Below are positions 15,171-23,305 of a DNA stretch of 64,000 nt, in pieces. This DNA is from Roseateles noduli (GTDB taxonomy: Bacteria; Pseudomonadota; Gammaproteobacteria; Burkholderiales; Burkholderiaceae_C), in contig NIOE01000003.1 in NCBI GenBank assembly GCA_002205125.1, forward strand, positions 620,001 to 684,000. Reading direction: 5' to 3'. Each line of letters starts with the position of its first letter. The first letter of the stretch is position 1. The position numbers were made by a program, and so were the translations under genes. Under the pieces are notes generated by a model. That model saw nothing but the letters and a program-made list of their open reading frames with translations. It was not told the origin of the DNA and searched no databases.

Positions 15171-17210
15171 TCAATTGAGGTCGATGTCCTTGCCGTTGAT
15201 CTGCACCGGGCCCGACGCGTCGAACAGGAATTCCGATCCGACGATCGTGACCTTGCCGTCCTTGGTCATCGTCAGACTGGCCTTGCCGACCACGAAGCGG
15301 ATCGCGTCGCCCGCGACCAGCTCGTAGGTCTTGCCCACACGCGTGGTCTTGCTCAAGCCCACCTGCTCCGACTGCTGCAGGCCCACCGTCGTGTTCATGA
15401 GGCCGCCGACCGTCGTCTGATAGGCCGCACCGATGGTCAAAGCCTTGCCCAGTCCGATCGTCTCCGCCTTCGCCAAGGCGATGGTTTCGGTCTTCATGCC
15501 GCCGATCGTCACCGACCGGTTGTCCCCGATCGACACGGTCTCATTCAGGTCGACTCGCTCGGTACGGTTCTGATGAACCGTGATCGTCTCGTTCAGATCG
15601 ACGGTCTCCGTGCGGTTGCCCTTCACGAACACCGTCTCATGCCGATCGATCGTCTTCGTCCGATCCCGCCCGACCCAGTGCGTCTCGTCGTTCTCGACCT
15701 CGATGTCCTGGTTCTTCTCCGCGTGGATCCACAGCTGCTCGTCGCCGTGCTTGTCCTCGAACCGGATCGCGTTGGCGTTGCCGTAGCTGCCGCCCTTGGT
15801 CGAGCGCGTCAGGAAGCCGCTCTGCGTCGCGTTGGCCGGCAGGTCCCACGGCGGCAGGTTCTCGCCGTTGTAGGTCCGCCCCATGATGATGGGCGCGTCC
15901 GGGTCCCCTTCGATGAACCCGATGATCACTTCCTGCCCGATGCGCGGGATGTGGATGCCGCCGAAGTTCGAGCCCGCCCACGGATGCGCCACGCTCACCC
16001 AGCACGAGCTGCGCTCGTCGCTCTTGCCGCGCCGGTCCCAGTGGAATTGCACCTTCACCCGGCCGTACTTGTCGGTGTGGATCTCCTCGCCCGCCGGACC
16101 GCTCACGATGGCCGTCTGAGGCCCCGCCACCAGCGGCTTCGGCGTGCGCCGCGCCGGCCGGTACTGCTGGGCCGCCGGGATGCAGTTGAAGCTGCAGCGC
16201 AGCCCCGTCTCGCCCGAGCCCGCCTCGTTGGCCGCCTGGCTCAGGCTGATCTGCGTGCCCGTGATCAGGTACTGCGCGTTCTCGGTCTCGCGCGGATGGC
16301 GCGACAGCGACAGCAGATGCCCGGTGCTCACGCCTTGCGCGTTGGTCGTGCCGTCATACGTCTGGAACTGCGTCTGCAGCTCGTCGAGGCGGTCCTCGAC
16401 GTACTGCGAGCCGTCGCCCGTCTGGATGTAGCCGCCCGGGTAATCGAAGATCTCGCCGTCGGACAGGTCGTAGTTGCGCGCCACGCTCTGGTTGGTCTCC
16501 AGCGACGTCGACGGCCGCTGGAAGTCGTAATCCGTGATCACGACCTTGCCCGGCTTCACGCATTCCGCGCTGCCCCAGGCCTGCACGTACTCCAGCGCCG
16601 GCGTGGCCTGCGCGCCCGAGCCGTAGAACGGCAGCGACTCGCAACCGGGCTTGGCGTCATGGCCGCTCGCCGAGTCGCACAGCACCACCTTGTGGCCGGT
16701 CTCGTCGTGCTCGACATACCAGTAGATGCCTTCGTGCTCCAGCAACCGGGCCACGAAGTTGAAGTCGGTCTCGCGGTACTGGACGCAGTAGTTCCAGGTC
16801 CGGTACGGGCGCAGCAGCTTGAACTCGTAGCGCGCGACCGGGTGGTCCTCGAAGACCTGCTTGACGATATCGGGGACCGACAGCTCCTGGAAGATCCGGC
16901 AGTCCGAGGTCCGCGACAGCAGCCACAGCCACGGCTTGAGCTGCATCTCGTAGACGCCGTGCTTGCCCTCGAAGCCGCGCTGCGCGAAGCGCGTCACGTA
17001 GCCGCTGAGGAATCGCGGCGCATCGTCGCGCAGCGCGATCGTCAGCGTCGCGGGCTTGCCCAGCAGCTCCGAGGCCTGGATGTCCTTGCGTTCGCTCAAC
17101 AGCGTCAGCGTGGTGTCTCCGGCGTCGCTGAGTCCCTCCCGCGACACACAGGTGTGCACGCGCAGGGTCTCGTCAGGCAAGGCGGTCTTGAGGCGGAAAG
17201 GTGAGGCCAT
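15171..17210 (-). CDS. vgrG: type VI secretion spike protein VgrG (TssI), copy 2
   Basis: 679 aa. The start is the ATG at 17210 (MASPFRLKTALPDETLRVH). An upstream in-frame ATG at 17252 would lie outside a transcript from the promoter-like element at 17239-17280, and the chosen start matches vgrG1. The gp27-like part (RETDFNFVARLLEHEGIYWYV) and gp5 OB fold (EEIHTDKYGRVKVQFHWDRRGK, GGIHIPRIGQEVIIGFIEGDPDAPIIMGRTYN) are intact. The needle has 12 octapeptide units and a short beta tail (VTIVGSEFLFDASGPVQINGKDIDLN). It leads the DUF2169-DUF4150-effector operon. Confidence 0.97.
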   Translation of the reverse strand: MASPFRLKTALPDETLRVHTCVSREGLSDAGDTTLTLLSERKDIQASELLGKPATLTIALRDDAPRFLSGYVTRFAQRGFEGKHGVYEMQLKPWLWLLSRTSDCRIFQELSVPDIVKQVFEDHPVARYEFKLLRPYRTWNYCVQYRETDFNFVARLLEHEGIYWYVEHDETGHKVVLCDSASGHDAKPGCESLPFYGSGAQATPALEYVQAWGSAECVKPGKVVITDYDFQRPSTSLETNQSVARNYDLSDGEIFDYPGGYIQTGDGSQYVEDRLDELQTQFQTYDGTTNAQGVSTGHLLSLSRHPRETENAQYLITGTQISLSQAANEAGSGETGLRCSFNCIPAAQQYRPARRTPKPLVAGPQTAIVSGPAGEEIHTDKYGRVKVQFHWDRRGKSDERSSCWVSVAHPWAGSNFGGIHIPRIGQEVIIGFIEGDPDAPIIMGRTYNGENLPPWDLPANATQSGFLTRSTKGGSYGNANAIRFEDKHGDEQLWIHAEKNQDIEVENDETHWVGRDRTKTIDRHETVFVKGNRTETVDLNETITVHQNRTERVDLNETVSIGDNRSVTIGGMKTETIALAKAETIGLGKALTIGAAYQTTVGGLMNTTVGLQQSEQVGLSKTTRVGKTYELVAGDAIRFVVGKASLTMTKDGKVTIVGSEFLFDASGPVQINGKDIDLN
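15318..15605 (-). repeat. 12 x 24-nt repeat coding the VgrG2 needle octapeptides
   Basis: On the minus strand there are 12 consecutive octapeptide units (TVDLNETI, TVHQNRTE, RVDLNETV, SIGDNRSV ... RVGKTYEL). They have the same period and register as in vgrG1 (17 units), and TIALAKAE here differs by one residue from TVALAKAE in vgrG1. The difference in unit number accounts for 40 residues of the 79-residue length difference between the spikes. Confidence 0.8.
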
Positions 17211-17238
17211 GGCACCAGGGGTCAGGTCGACACCCCGG

Positions 17239-17280
17239 AGGCTAGGGATCACCCGCGATCACCACAACGGTCGAAAGTCA
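17239..17280 (-). promoter_or_regulatory. vgrG2 promoter element (shared T6SS box)
   Basis: On the minus strand TGACTTTCGAC (17280-17270) is followed after exactly 25 nt by TAGCCT (17244-17239), about 29 nt before the vgrG2 ATG. The hexamer lies within ATCCCTAGCCT, an 11-mer that also occurs upstream of tssA (minus strand, 32629-32619). No good -35 hexamer lies 17 nt before the -10, which suggests an activator-dependent promoter. Confidence 0.6.
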
Positions 17281-17377
17281 CTCCCACGGTTCGCAGGCCC
17301 CTGGCGAATTCCGCAGAATTATCAGAATGGCAGCCGACGGGGGTCAGGTCCTGCCCGCCTGACGGCCGTAGCGCACG

Positions 17378-17740
17378 TCAACCGCGGACTTCGATCGACA
17401 GATCGCCCAGCCTCGGATCCACGTAGAACTCGACCTCGCCCCAAGGGAATCGGGCCACCGCGCGGGACCGCGCCACCATCTCGGGCTCGACACCCGTCTT
17501 CTTGACGAAGCGCTTCACCATGCGCGCGGTCAGGATCGATTACGGAAACTCTTCCTCGTCGAACAGCACGAATGCCGCAGGTTGTCGGCCATCGCGGGCA
17601 TCGATCACCAGCTTCGCCGAGAGGTCCAAATACCGGACAGGCCGACCTTCAAGGGACGCCACACCCGGCGCGCCAGCCCGCCAGACGAGCACGCCGTCGA
17701 CGGTGACACGACCGTCGATCACATCGATTTCCAGAGTCAT
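17378..17740 (-). pseudogene. small gene interrupted by an in-frame stop
   Basis: From ATG 17740 the frame reads MTLEIDVIDGRVTVDGVLVW through LVIDARDGRQPAAFVLFDEEEFP, then TAA (17542-17540), and continues in the same frame for another 53 sense codons (SILTARMVKRFVKKTGVEPE ... DLSIEVRG) to TGA at 17380-17378. Both halves have native codon use. A single base change (TAA to TAC or another sense codon) would give a 120-aa protein. Alternatively the real product is the 66-aa first half. An earlier in-frame ATG at 17788 also exists. Family unknown; it could be a small immunity gene. Confidence 0.4.
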
Positions 17741-17905
17741 GGGTGGGGCCCGCTGTCGCAGCTTCCTGAGGTCCATTCGGAACGGCACGATAAAACGCGC
17801 CGATCGCTCGGGTCAGCGGCGAAGGTCATCCCGGGCGGGAAACGCCCGATACTCCACTCGCTCGCCAATCGCCCACAACCACTTGCCCAACGCCTGAAGC
17901 GCGCC

Positions 17906-18406
17906 ATGCCCATCCTCCGCCGCGTCATCGCCCTCACCGTTCTTGCCGGCTGCGTCTGGACTTTCCAGGAGAGTCGTCGAGGCAACTTCGGCATGCTGGG
18001 CGCTCCCTTCGCGATCATCGCGGTGATCATCGGCATCCTGGCGCTGGCCGCGGCGATCTTCAACCTCAAGGTCTTCGGCGAACGGCAGTGGGAAGACAGC
18101 GGCTTCGACAACTCCGTGCTGGGTCAACGCTCCGGCCGCGTGTTCGGCGTCTTCCTGGCCTTCATCTTCGGCGGCGCGCCGATCTTCATCGCGATCCGCG
18201 GGCTGGCGCACGGCGTGATTCCACCGCTCTGGAGCGCGCCGGACCTCGTCGCCGCCCGGTCGCCGGTGATGTTCGTGCTCTGCTTCGCGCTCTGGCTGGG
18301 CATCGGGATGGCGCTGTTCGTGCTGATCATCAAGGGCACGTGGCTCGCGAAGTTCGGCGGCGAGAAGACATCCTCTCCAGAAAACGAGCCGCGCCGCCGG
18401 CGATGA
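17906..18406 (+). CDS. hypothetical membrane protein
   Basis: 166 aa from ATG 17906 (MPILRRVIALTVLAGCVWTF). Four hydrophobic segments are visible: about residues 5-20, 28-50 (APFAIIAVIIGILALAAAIF), 80-100 (VFGVFLAFIFGGAPIFIAI) and 120-145 (VMFVLCFALWLGIGMALFVLII). The C-terminus is charged (ENEPRRRR). It lies upstream of another membrane protein and an effector/immunity pair on the same strand. I do not recognise the family; a membrane-embedded immunity role is possible but unsupported. Confidence 0.55.
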   Translation: MPILRRVIALTVLAGCVWTFQESRRGNFGMLGAPFAIIAVIIGILALAAAIFNLKVFGERQWEDSGFDNSVLGQRSGRVFGVFLAFIFGGAPIFIAIRGLAHGVIPPLWSAPDLVAARSPVMFVLCFALWLGIGMALFVLIIKGTWLAKFGGEKTSSPENEPRRRR

Positions 18407-18428
18407 TGGAGTCCCGTCAGCTCAAGAC

Positions 18429-18926
18429 ATGACTCCCGCTCCAATGATCGTCGAGTCGCTCCTCGTCCGCCGAATCATCACGAAGTCCCACCGCTACGAC
18501 CAGATCCGCGGCTATCGCATGGCCTATACGCTGGACGTGGGCGCGAAGCGCCCGGATTTCGTGCTTCTGCCCGGAGACGTCCATCTCACGGAAGGCCAGC
18601 AGATCCACGTCGTGCGTTGGAAGCCGGGATCGTCGGCGATCGTCGCCTTCCTCAACGGGGGGTACGGCACACCGATCCACCTCCAGCCGAGCAGCTGGTT
18701 CGGCCTGGCGTCGATGATCGCGCTCAACAACGGCATGGCGCTCTACTACTGCTTCATCGTCGACAAGCTCCCGGTCCTGCTGTTGCTCGGTTTGAGCTGG
18801 CTCGTTGTGAACTCGTGGTTGATGTATTGGATCCGCGAGCGAAGGAAAGTAAAACAGGCGCTGGAGGTCCTGCGCGAGTTCCAGCAGATGCGTTTGCGTC
18901 TGGGCTTCCAGACGGAGCGCGAATAA
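18429..18926 (+). CDS. hypothetical membrane protein
   Basis: 165 aa (MTPAPMIVESLLVRRIITKSH...; a second ATG at 18444 is possible). The first 95 residues are beta-rich and soluble (YTLDVGAKRPDFVLLPGDVHLTEGQQIHVVRWKPG). Then come two adjacent hydrophobic segments (FGLASMIALNNGMALYYCFI; LPVLLLLGLSWLVVNSWLM), followed by a basic helical tail (IRERRKVKQALEVLREFQQMRLR). It starts 22 bp after the previous membrane gene, so probably one operon. Family unknown. Confidence 0.5.
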   Translation: MTPAPMIVESLLVRRIITKSHRYDQIRGYRMAYTLDVGAKRPDFVLLPGDVHLTEGQQIHVVRWKPGSSAIVAFLNGGYGTPIHLQPSSWFGLASMIALNNGMALYYCFIVDKLPVLLLLGLSWLVVNSWLMYWIRERRKVKQALEVLREFQQMRLRLGFQTERE

Positions 18927-19044
18927 GACAAGCCTGACGGCCTCCACGCCGTTGTCTTCTGTGAAAGCGTTCGCCCACGCACGGGCGCTGATCGCCCGTC
19001 GTGACACACCCGGTTGCGAATTCCCGCCTGTGCAGAGGCCAAAG

Positions 19045-19077
19045 TCACTTCGGTCCGCCCCACCCGCCCGGTACCGT
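19045..19077 (+). promoter_or_regulatory. degenerate copy of the shared T6SS box
   Basis: TCACTTCGGTC (19045-19055) matches the vgrG1 box TGACTTTGGTC at 9 of 11 positions and lies upstream of the effector gene at 19108. A TACCGT identical to the vgrG1 -10-like hexamer follows, but after 16 rather than 25 nt, so this may be a different arrangement or chance. Confidence 0.3.
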
Positions 19078-19107
19078 GCGTTCATCCGCATTGCGAAGGA
19101 AGCGTCG

Positions 19108-19833
19108 ATGGGTGCTGCACGCATTCCCGGGCCTCAAGGCGCCGGGGCCAACACGTTCGAGATCGACGACGGCACGATGATCCGCGCCGCGTCACCGCTG
19201 GTGTCGCCCGTCGGCGCCGCGCCGCGCGCCGAGAAGGCCGCCCCCATCGACGACGACACCCGCGCGCTGGCCGCCGTCGCCTACGGCGAGGGCTCGACCG
19301 GCAACGTCTACGAGGAGATGGCCGCCATCGCCAACGTGCTGGTACGCCAGCAGAAGGCGCGCGGCTTCGCGACCATCAGCGCGTTCATCAAGACGGACAA
19401 GACCTTCGCGTTCGCCGCGCATGACGGCAACCAGCGGCACAACAAGCTCAAGAAGGCCACCGCCGACGAGATCGCCGCCGACACCGGCATGAGCGACGCC
19501 GTGCGCGGCGCGCGCAACGCGCTCAGCGCCACCGGCACCGATTACGCCAACGGCGGCTACTTCTGGGACGGCGCCGACATCAAGTCGAACTACGACAAAC
19601 ACCCCAAGGTGAAGGCCGGGATCCACATCACCGATCCGAAGCACAACATCTACGACATCAAGGACAAGGACGTCCCCGGCGAAGAATGGTGGCGCAGCGC
19701 GACCGGCGCCAAGACCAAGCTGCGCGGCAAATGGGATTACAAGTACGAGTCCACCGCCGCCTACGGCGGCACCATCTTCTGGAAGTACAACGACGACTTC
19801 GTGAAGGCCACCAACAACAAGGTGTACGACTGA
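19108..19833 (+). CDS. putative T6SS peptidoglycan hydrolase effector (SleB-like)
   Basis: 241 aa from ATG 19108 (MGAARIPGPQGAGANT), with GAAGGA upstream; the frame is open further 5' but without good starts. The core ALAAVAYGEGSTGNVYEEMAAIANVLVRQ matches the cell wall hydrolase pattern (A-x-x-x-Y-G-E-...-E-M-x-A-V-A-N-V), where the Glu after Y-G is the likely catalytic acid, followed by GARNALSATGTDYANGGYFWDGAD. It has no signal peptide, so periplasmic delivery would need secretion. The adjoining gene encodes an exported protein, as expected for an immunity partner. Activity inferred from motif. Confidence 0.65.
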   Translation: MGAARIPGPQGAGANTFEIDDGTMIRAASPLVSPVGAAPRAEKAAPIDDDTRALAAVAYGEGSTGNVYEEMAAIANVLVRQQKARGFATISAFIKTDKTFAFAAHDGNQRHNKLKKATADEIAADTGMSDAVRGARNALSATGTDYANGGYFWDGADIKSNYDKHPKVKAGIHITDPKHNIYDIKDKDVPGEEWWRSATGAKTKLRGKWDYKYESTAAYGGTIFWKYNDDFVKATNNKVYD

Positions 19834-20582
19834 TGTCCAGGCTGTCCCGTCCCCTGCCCCAAGCTCTGCGGGGCTCTCTGCGGCGCACCATGCGTCGTTC
19901 GCTGCCGATGGTGGCGACCGCACTCGCCGGCTCGTTCTTCGTCGCCTGCGCGGCGCACGCGGACGCCGTGGCCAGGAACGCGACCGAGCTGCGCGATCGG
20001 CTGCGCGGCACCGCGGCGCCCGCGGCGCTGGAGCCGATCAAGACCGAAGGCTGGTGTGGGCCGCAAGGCTGCTTCGTCGATGTCGGCGAGCTGCGCCTGG
20101 ACCGCGACAAGGGCGGCGTCGCCAAGGCGTCCGGGGGGAAGCCGCTCGTCGTCGTCGAACACCGGGCGATGGGCGGAGAGCCCCTGCCGGACGTCGACTG
20201 GACCTCGACCGACGCCTACCGAGTGAGCGCCGGCGGCCAGCGTTGGGGCACCTGCATGGAGTTCACGCACACGGGGATCGGCAAGAGCGGCACGTACCAG
20301 CGCTGGGTCAGCGTGGTGCTGGTGCCGTTCAGCGGCGACAAGCCTGCGGGACCGGCGCATCGATTCGTCGGGTACTGGGCCGGGTGCGATTCGCTGCAGG
20401 CAGCGAGCGCGGGTCAGGTCTTGCTTCCCGTGATCGAGCGCGGCGAGCCGAAGGCCGCCAAGCCGGTCAGGCTGGTGAACTACCAGTGCTCGGCGAAAGG
20501 CTGCGAGGGGAAGGTCGACGAGCGGATCGTCGACGGAGATCCGGCCGGCGAAAACGGCGGGATGTCGATCCGGGCGAAGTGA
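19833..20582 (+). CDS. putative periplasmic immunity protein of the 19108 effector
   Basis: 249 aa. The ATG at 19833 overlaps the effector stop (TGATG), so translation is coupled. The basic start followed by MRRSLPMVATALAGSFFVACAAHADA is a signal peptide with an A-H-A cleavage site (or a possible lipobox-like VACA). The mature part is beta-rich with paired cysteines (GWCGPQGCFVDVGELRLD, YQCSAKGCEGKVDERIVDGD), which could form disulfides. Export matches a toxin acting on the cell wall. No family recognised. It is followed by a hairpin at 20619-20643. Confidence 0.6.
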   Translation: MSRLSRPLPQALRGSLRRTMRRSLPMVATALAGSFFVACAAHADAVARNATELRDRLRGTAAPAALEPIKTEGWCGPQGCFVDVGELRLDRDKGGVAKASGGKPLVVVEHRAMGGEPLPDVDWTSTDAYRVSAGGQRWGTCMEFTHTGIGKSGTYQRWVSVVLVPFSGDKPAGPAHRFVGYWAGCDSLQAASAGQVLLPVIERGEPKAAKPVRLVNYQCSAKGCEGKVDERIVDGDPAGENGGMSIRAK

Positions 20583-20618
20583 GCGGCTGACTGCCACGGC
20601 CGCTGGCCCTCACCCCCA

Positions 20619-20643
20619 CCCTCTCCCGCAGTGCGGGAGAGGG
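20619..20643. terminator. REP-like strong hairpin between convergent genes
   Basis: CCCTCTCCCGC and GCGGGAGAGGG form an 11-bp perfect stem around a 3-nt AGT loop, between the immunity gene (plus) and clpV (minus). There is no T-run on either side, so it may act as a bidirectional RNA-end or REP-type element rather than a canonical intrinsic terminator. Confidence 0.6.
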
Positions 20644-20653
20644 GGCCACGCCC

Positions 20654-23305
20654 TCAATCGAATGCGTAGTCGAAGTCCCCGTCCTTCACCGCCAGCTCGA
20701 CCTTCGTGATCGCCTGGCCGTTGGTGACGCGGGTGAGGTACTCCCGGCTGATGCGCGGCAGCACGGTGTTCGTGAGGATCGCGTCGACCACGCGGCCGCC
20801 GCTCTCCACCTCGTTGCAGCGGCTGATGATCAGCTTCACCACGTCGTCGCCGAAAGTCAGCGGCACGCCCAGGTTCTCGCCCACGCGCTTCTGGATGCGG
20901 CCCAGCTGCAGACGCACGATCTGGCCCAGCATCTCCTCGCTCAGAGGGTAGTACGGGATCGTCACCAGGCGGCCCAGCAGCGCCGCCGGGAAGATCTTCA
21001 GCAGCGGCTCGCGCAGCGCCTTGGCGATGCCTTCCGGTTCCGGCATCAGCTCCGGATCCGCGCACAGCTTCATGATCAGGTCGCTGCCCGCGTTGCTCGT
21101 CAGCAGGATGATGGTGTTCTTGAAGTCGATGTGGCGCCCCTCGCCGTCTTCCATCCGGCCCTTGTCGAAGACCTGGAAGAACAGCTCGTGCACGTCCGGG
21201 TGAGCCTTCTCGACCTCGTCCAGCAGCACGATCGAATACGGCCGGCGACGCACCGCCTCGGTCAGCACGCCGCCTTCGCCGTAACCGACGTAGCCCGGCG
21301 GCGAGCCCTTGAGCGTCGAGACCGTGTGGGCCTCCTGGAACTCGCTCATGTTGATCGTGATGACGTTCTGCTCGCCGCCGTAGAGCGCCTCGGCCAGCGC
21401 GAGCGCCGTCTCCGTCTTGCCCACGCCCGAGGTGCCCGCCAGCAGGAACACGCCGATCGGCTTGCTCGGGTTGTCCAGCCCGGCGCGCGACACCTCGATG
21501 CGCTTGGCGATCATCTCCAGCGCATGACGCTGGCCGACGACGCGCTGGTTCAGCGTGTCCGCCAGCTGCAGCACCGCCTGCACCTCGTTGCGCACCATGC
21601 GGCCCACCGGGATGCCGGTCCAGTCCTGCACCACCGCGGCCACCGCCTGTTCGTCGACCTGCGGCAGGATCAGCGGCGCATCGCCCTGCAGCGCCGTCAG
21701 CTCGGAACGCAGGCCATGCAGCTCGGTCAGCAGCGTCTCCCGCTCGGCCTCTTCCGGCGCGCCCTCGCCGTCCTTGCGCAGCAGCGCGTGCAGTTCCAGC
21801 ACGCGATCGACCATGCCCTTTTCCTTCAGGTGACGGGCTTCGAGCTCCGCCTTGCGCGTCTGCGCCTCGTCCAGCTGCGTCGCCACGCGCTGCTTGCGCT
21901 CCGCGACGTCCATGCCGATCGCGCCTTCGCGGCCGATGATCTCGCGCTCGATCTCCAGCGCCTGGATGCGGCGCAGGCAGTCCTCGAGTTCCGCCGGCGT
22001 CGCATGCTGGCTCACCGCCACGCGCGCGCAGGCCGTGTCGAGCAGACTCACCGCCTTGTCAGGCAGCTGTCGCGCCGGGATGTAGCGGTGGCTCAGGCGC
22101 ACCGCCGCCTCGATGCCCTCGTCGAGCAGCGCGACGCGGTGGTGCTTCTCCAGGATGGACGCCACGCCGCGCAGCATCAGCACGGCCTTGTGTTCATCGG
22201 GCTCGGGCACCTGCACGACCTGGAAACGCCGCGTCAGCGCGGGGTCCTTCTCGATGTGCTTCTTGTACTCGGCCCAGGTGGTCGCCGCGATGGTGCGCAG
22301 CTTGCCGCGCGCCAGCGCCGGCTTCAGCAGGTTGGCCGCGTCGCCCGTCCCCGCCGCGCCGCCCGCGCCGATCAGCGTGTGCGCTTCGTCGATGAACAGG
22401 ATGATGGGCTTGGCCGAGGCCTGCACCTCGTCGATGACCTGGCGCAGGCGGTTCTCGAATTCGCCCTTCATGCTGGCGCCGGCCTGCAGCAGGCCGATGT
22501 CGAGCATGTACAGCGACACGTCCTTCAGCTGCGGCGGTACGTCGCCCTGCGCCAGGCGCAGTGCGAAGCCTTCCACCACCGCCGTCTTGCCGACGCCCGC
22601 CTCGCCCGTGAGGATGGGGTTGTTCTGGCGGCGGCGCATCAGGATGTCGACGATCTGGCGGATCTCTTCATCACGGCCGGCGATCGGATCGATCTCGCCG
22701 TTGCGCGCGCGCTCCGTCAGGTCGACGGCGTAGCGCTTGAGCGCCTCCTGCTTGCCCATCGCCGCGGGCGCGATCGCGCCGCTGGCGTCACCGGGCACGG
22801 CGCCCGGCTCGGCGGCGCGCATCGCGCGCTCGGGCGAGCCTTCGAGGATCTGGTTGAACTTCTCGCCCAGGTCGTCGACGTTGATCTTCTCGAACTGCTT
22901 GGACACCGACAGCAGCACGTTGCGCATCGACGCCGTCTTCAGCAGCCCCAGCACCAGGTGACCCGTGCGCACCTGCTGGTCGCCGAACATCAGCGAGCCG
23001 TAGACCCAGCCGCGCTCGACGGCGTTCTCGACCCAGCTCGACAGGTCGGTGACCGAGGTCGCGCCGCGCGGCAGCCGGTCCAGCGAGGCCATCAGGTCCG
23101 TCGACAGCTGCGCCGCGTCCAGCCCGTAGTGCTTGACGATGCGATGCAGGTCGGAGTCAGGGGTGTTGAGGATCTGGTAGAGCCAGTGCTGCAGCTCGAC
23201 GTACGGATTGCCCCGCAGCTTGCAGAACACGGTGGCGCCTTCGATCGCCTTGTAGGCCAGCGGGTTGAGCTTGCCGAAGAGGCTGGTGCGGGCGATTTCA
23301 GTCAT
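20654..23305 (-). CDS. clpV: T6SS sheath-recycling AAA+ ATPase ClpV (TssH)
   Basis: 883 aa from ATG 23305 (MTEIARTSLFGKLNPLAYKAI), overlapping the tssG stop (ATGA). The ClpN-like N-domain (YVELQHWLYQILNTPDSDL) is followed by the first AAA module (Walker A GEAGVGKTAVVEG, FIDEAHTLIGAGG), a coiled middle domain, and the second AAA module (GTSGVGKTETALALAEALYGGE, KGSPPGYVGYGEGGVLTEAVRRRP, LLDEVEKAH). ClpV disassembles contracted TssBC sheath for reuse. Full length; last gene of the tss operon. Confidence 0.97.
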   Translation of the reverse strand: MTEIARTSLFGKLNPLAYKAIEGATVFCKLRGNPYVELQHWLYQILNTPDSDLHRIVKHYGLDAAQLSTDLMASLDRLPRGATSVTDLSSWVENAVERGWVYGSLMFGDQQVRTGHLVLGLLKTASMRNVLLSVSKQFEKINVDDLGEKFNQILEGSPERAMRAAEPGAVPGDASGAIAPAAMGKQEALKRYAVDLTERARNGEIDPIAGRDEEIRQIVDILMRRRQNNPILTGEAGVGKTAVVEGFALRLAQGDVPPQLKDVSLYMLDIGLLQAGASMKGEFENRLRQVIDEVQASAKPIILFIDEAHTLIGAGGAAGTGDAANLLKPALARGKLRTIAATTWAEYKKHIEKDPALTRRFQVVQVPEPDEHKAVLMLRGVASILEKHHRVALLDEGIEAAVRLSHRYIPARQLPDKAVSLLDTACARVAVSQHATPAELEDCLRRIQALEIEREIIGREGAIGMDVAERKQRVATQLDEAQTRKAELEARHLKEKGMVDRVLELHALLRKDGEGAPEEAERETLLTELHGLRSELTALQGDAPLILPQVDEQAVAAVVQDWTGIPVGRMVRNEVQAVLQLADTLNQRVVGQRHALEMIAKRIEVSRAGLDNPSKPIGVFLLAGTSGVGKTETALALAEALYGGEQNVITINMSEFQEAHTVSTLKGSPPGYVGYGEGGVLTEAVRRRPYSIVLLDEVEKAHPDVHELFFQVFDKGRMEDGEGRHIDFKNTIILLTSNAGSDLIMKLCADPELMPEPEGIAKALREPLLKIFPAALLGRLVTIPYYPLSEEMLGQIVRLQLGRIQKRVGENLGVPLTFGDDVVKLIISRCNEVESGGRVVDAILTNTVLPRISREYLTRVTNGQAITKVELAVKDGDFDYAFD

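Noticed and set aside
17906-18926. The two membrane proteins as named T6SS immunity or TssJ/TssL proteins
   Set aside because: Lengths and hydrophobic patterns do not match TssL (single anchor with C-terminal tail) or TssJ (lipoprotein), and no lipobox is present.
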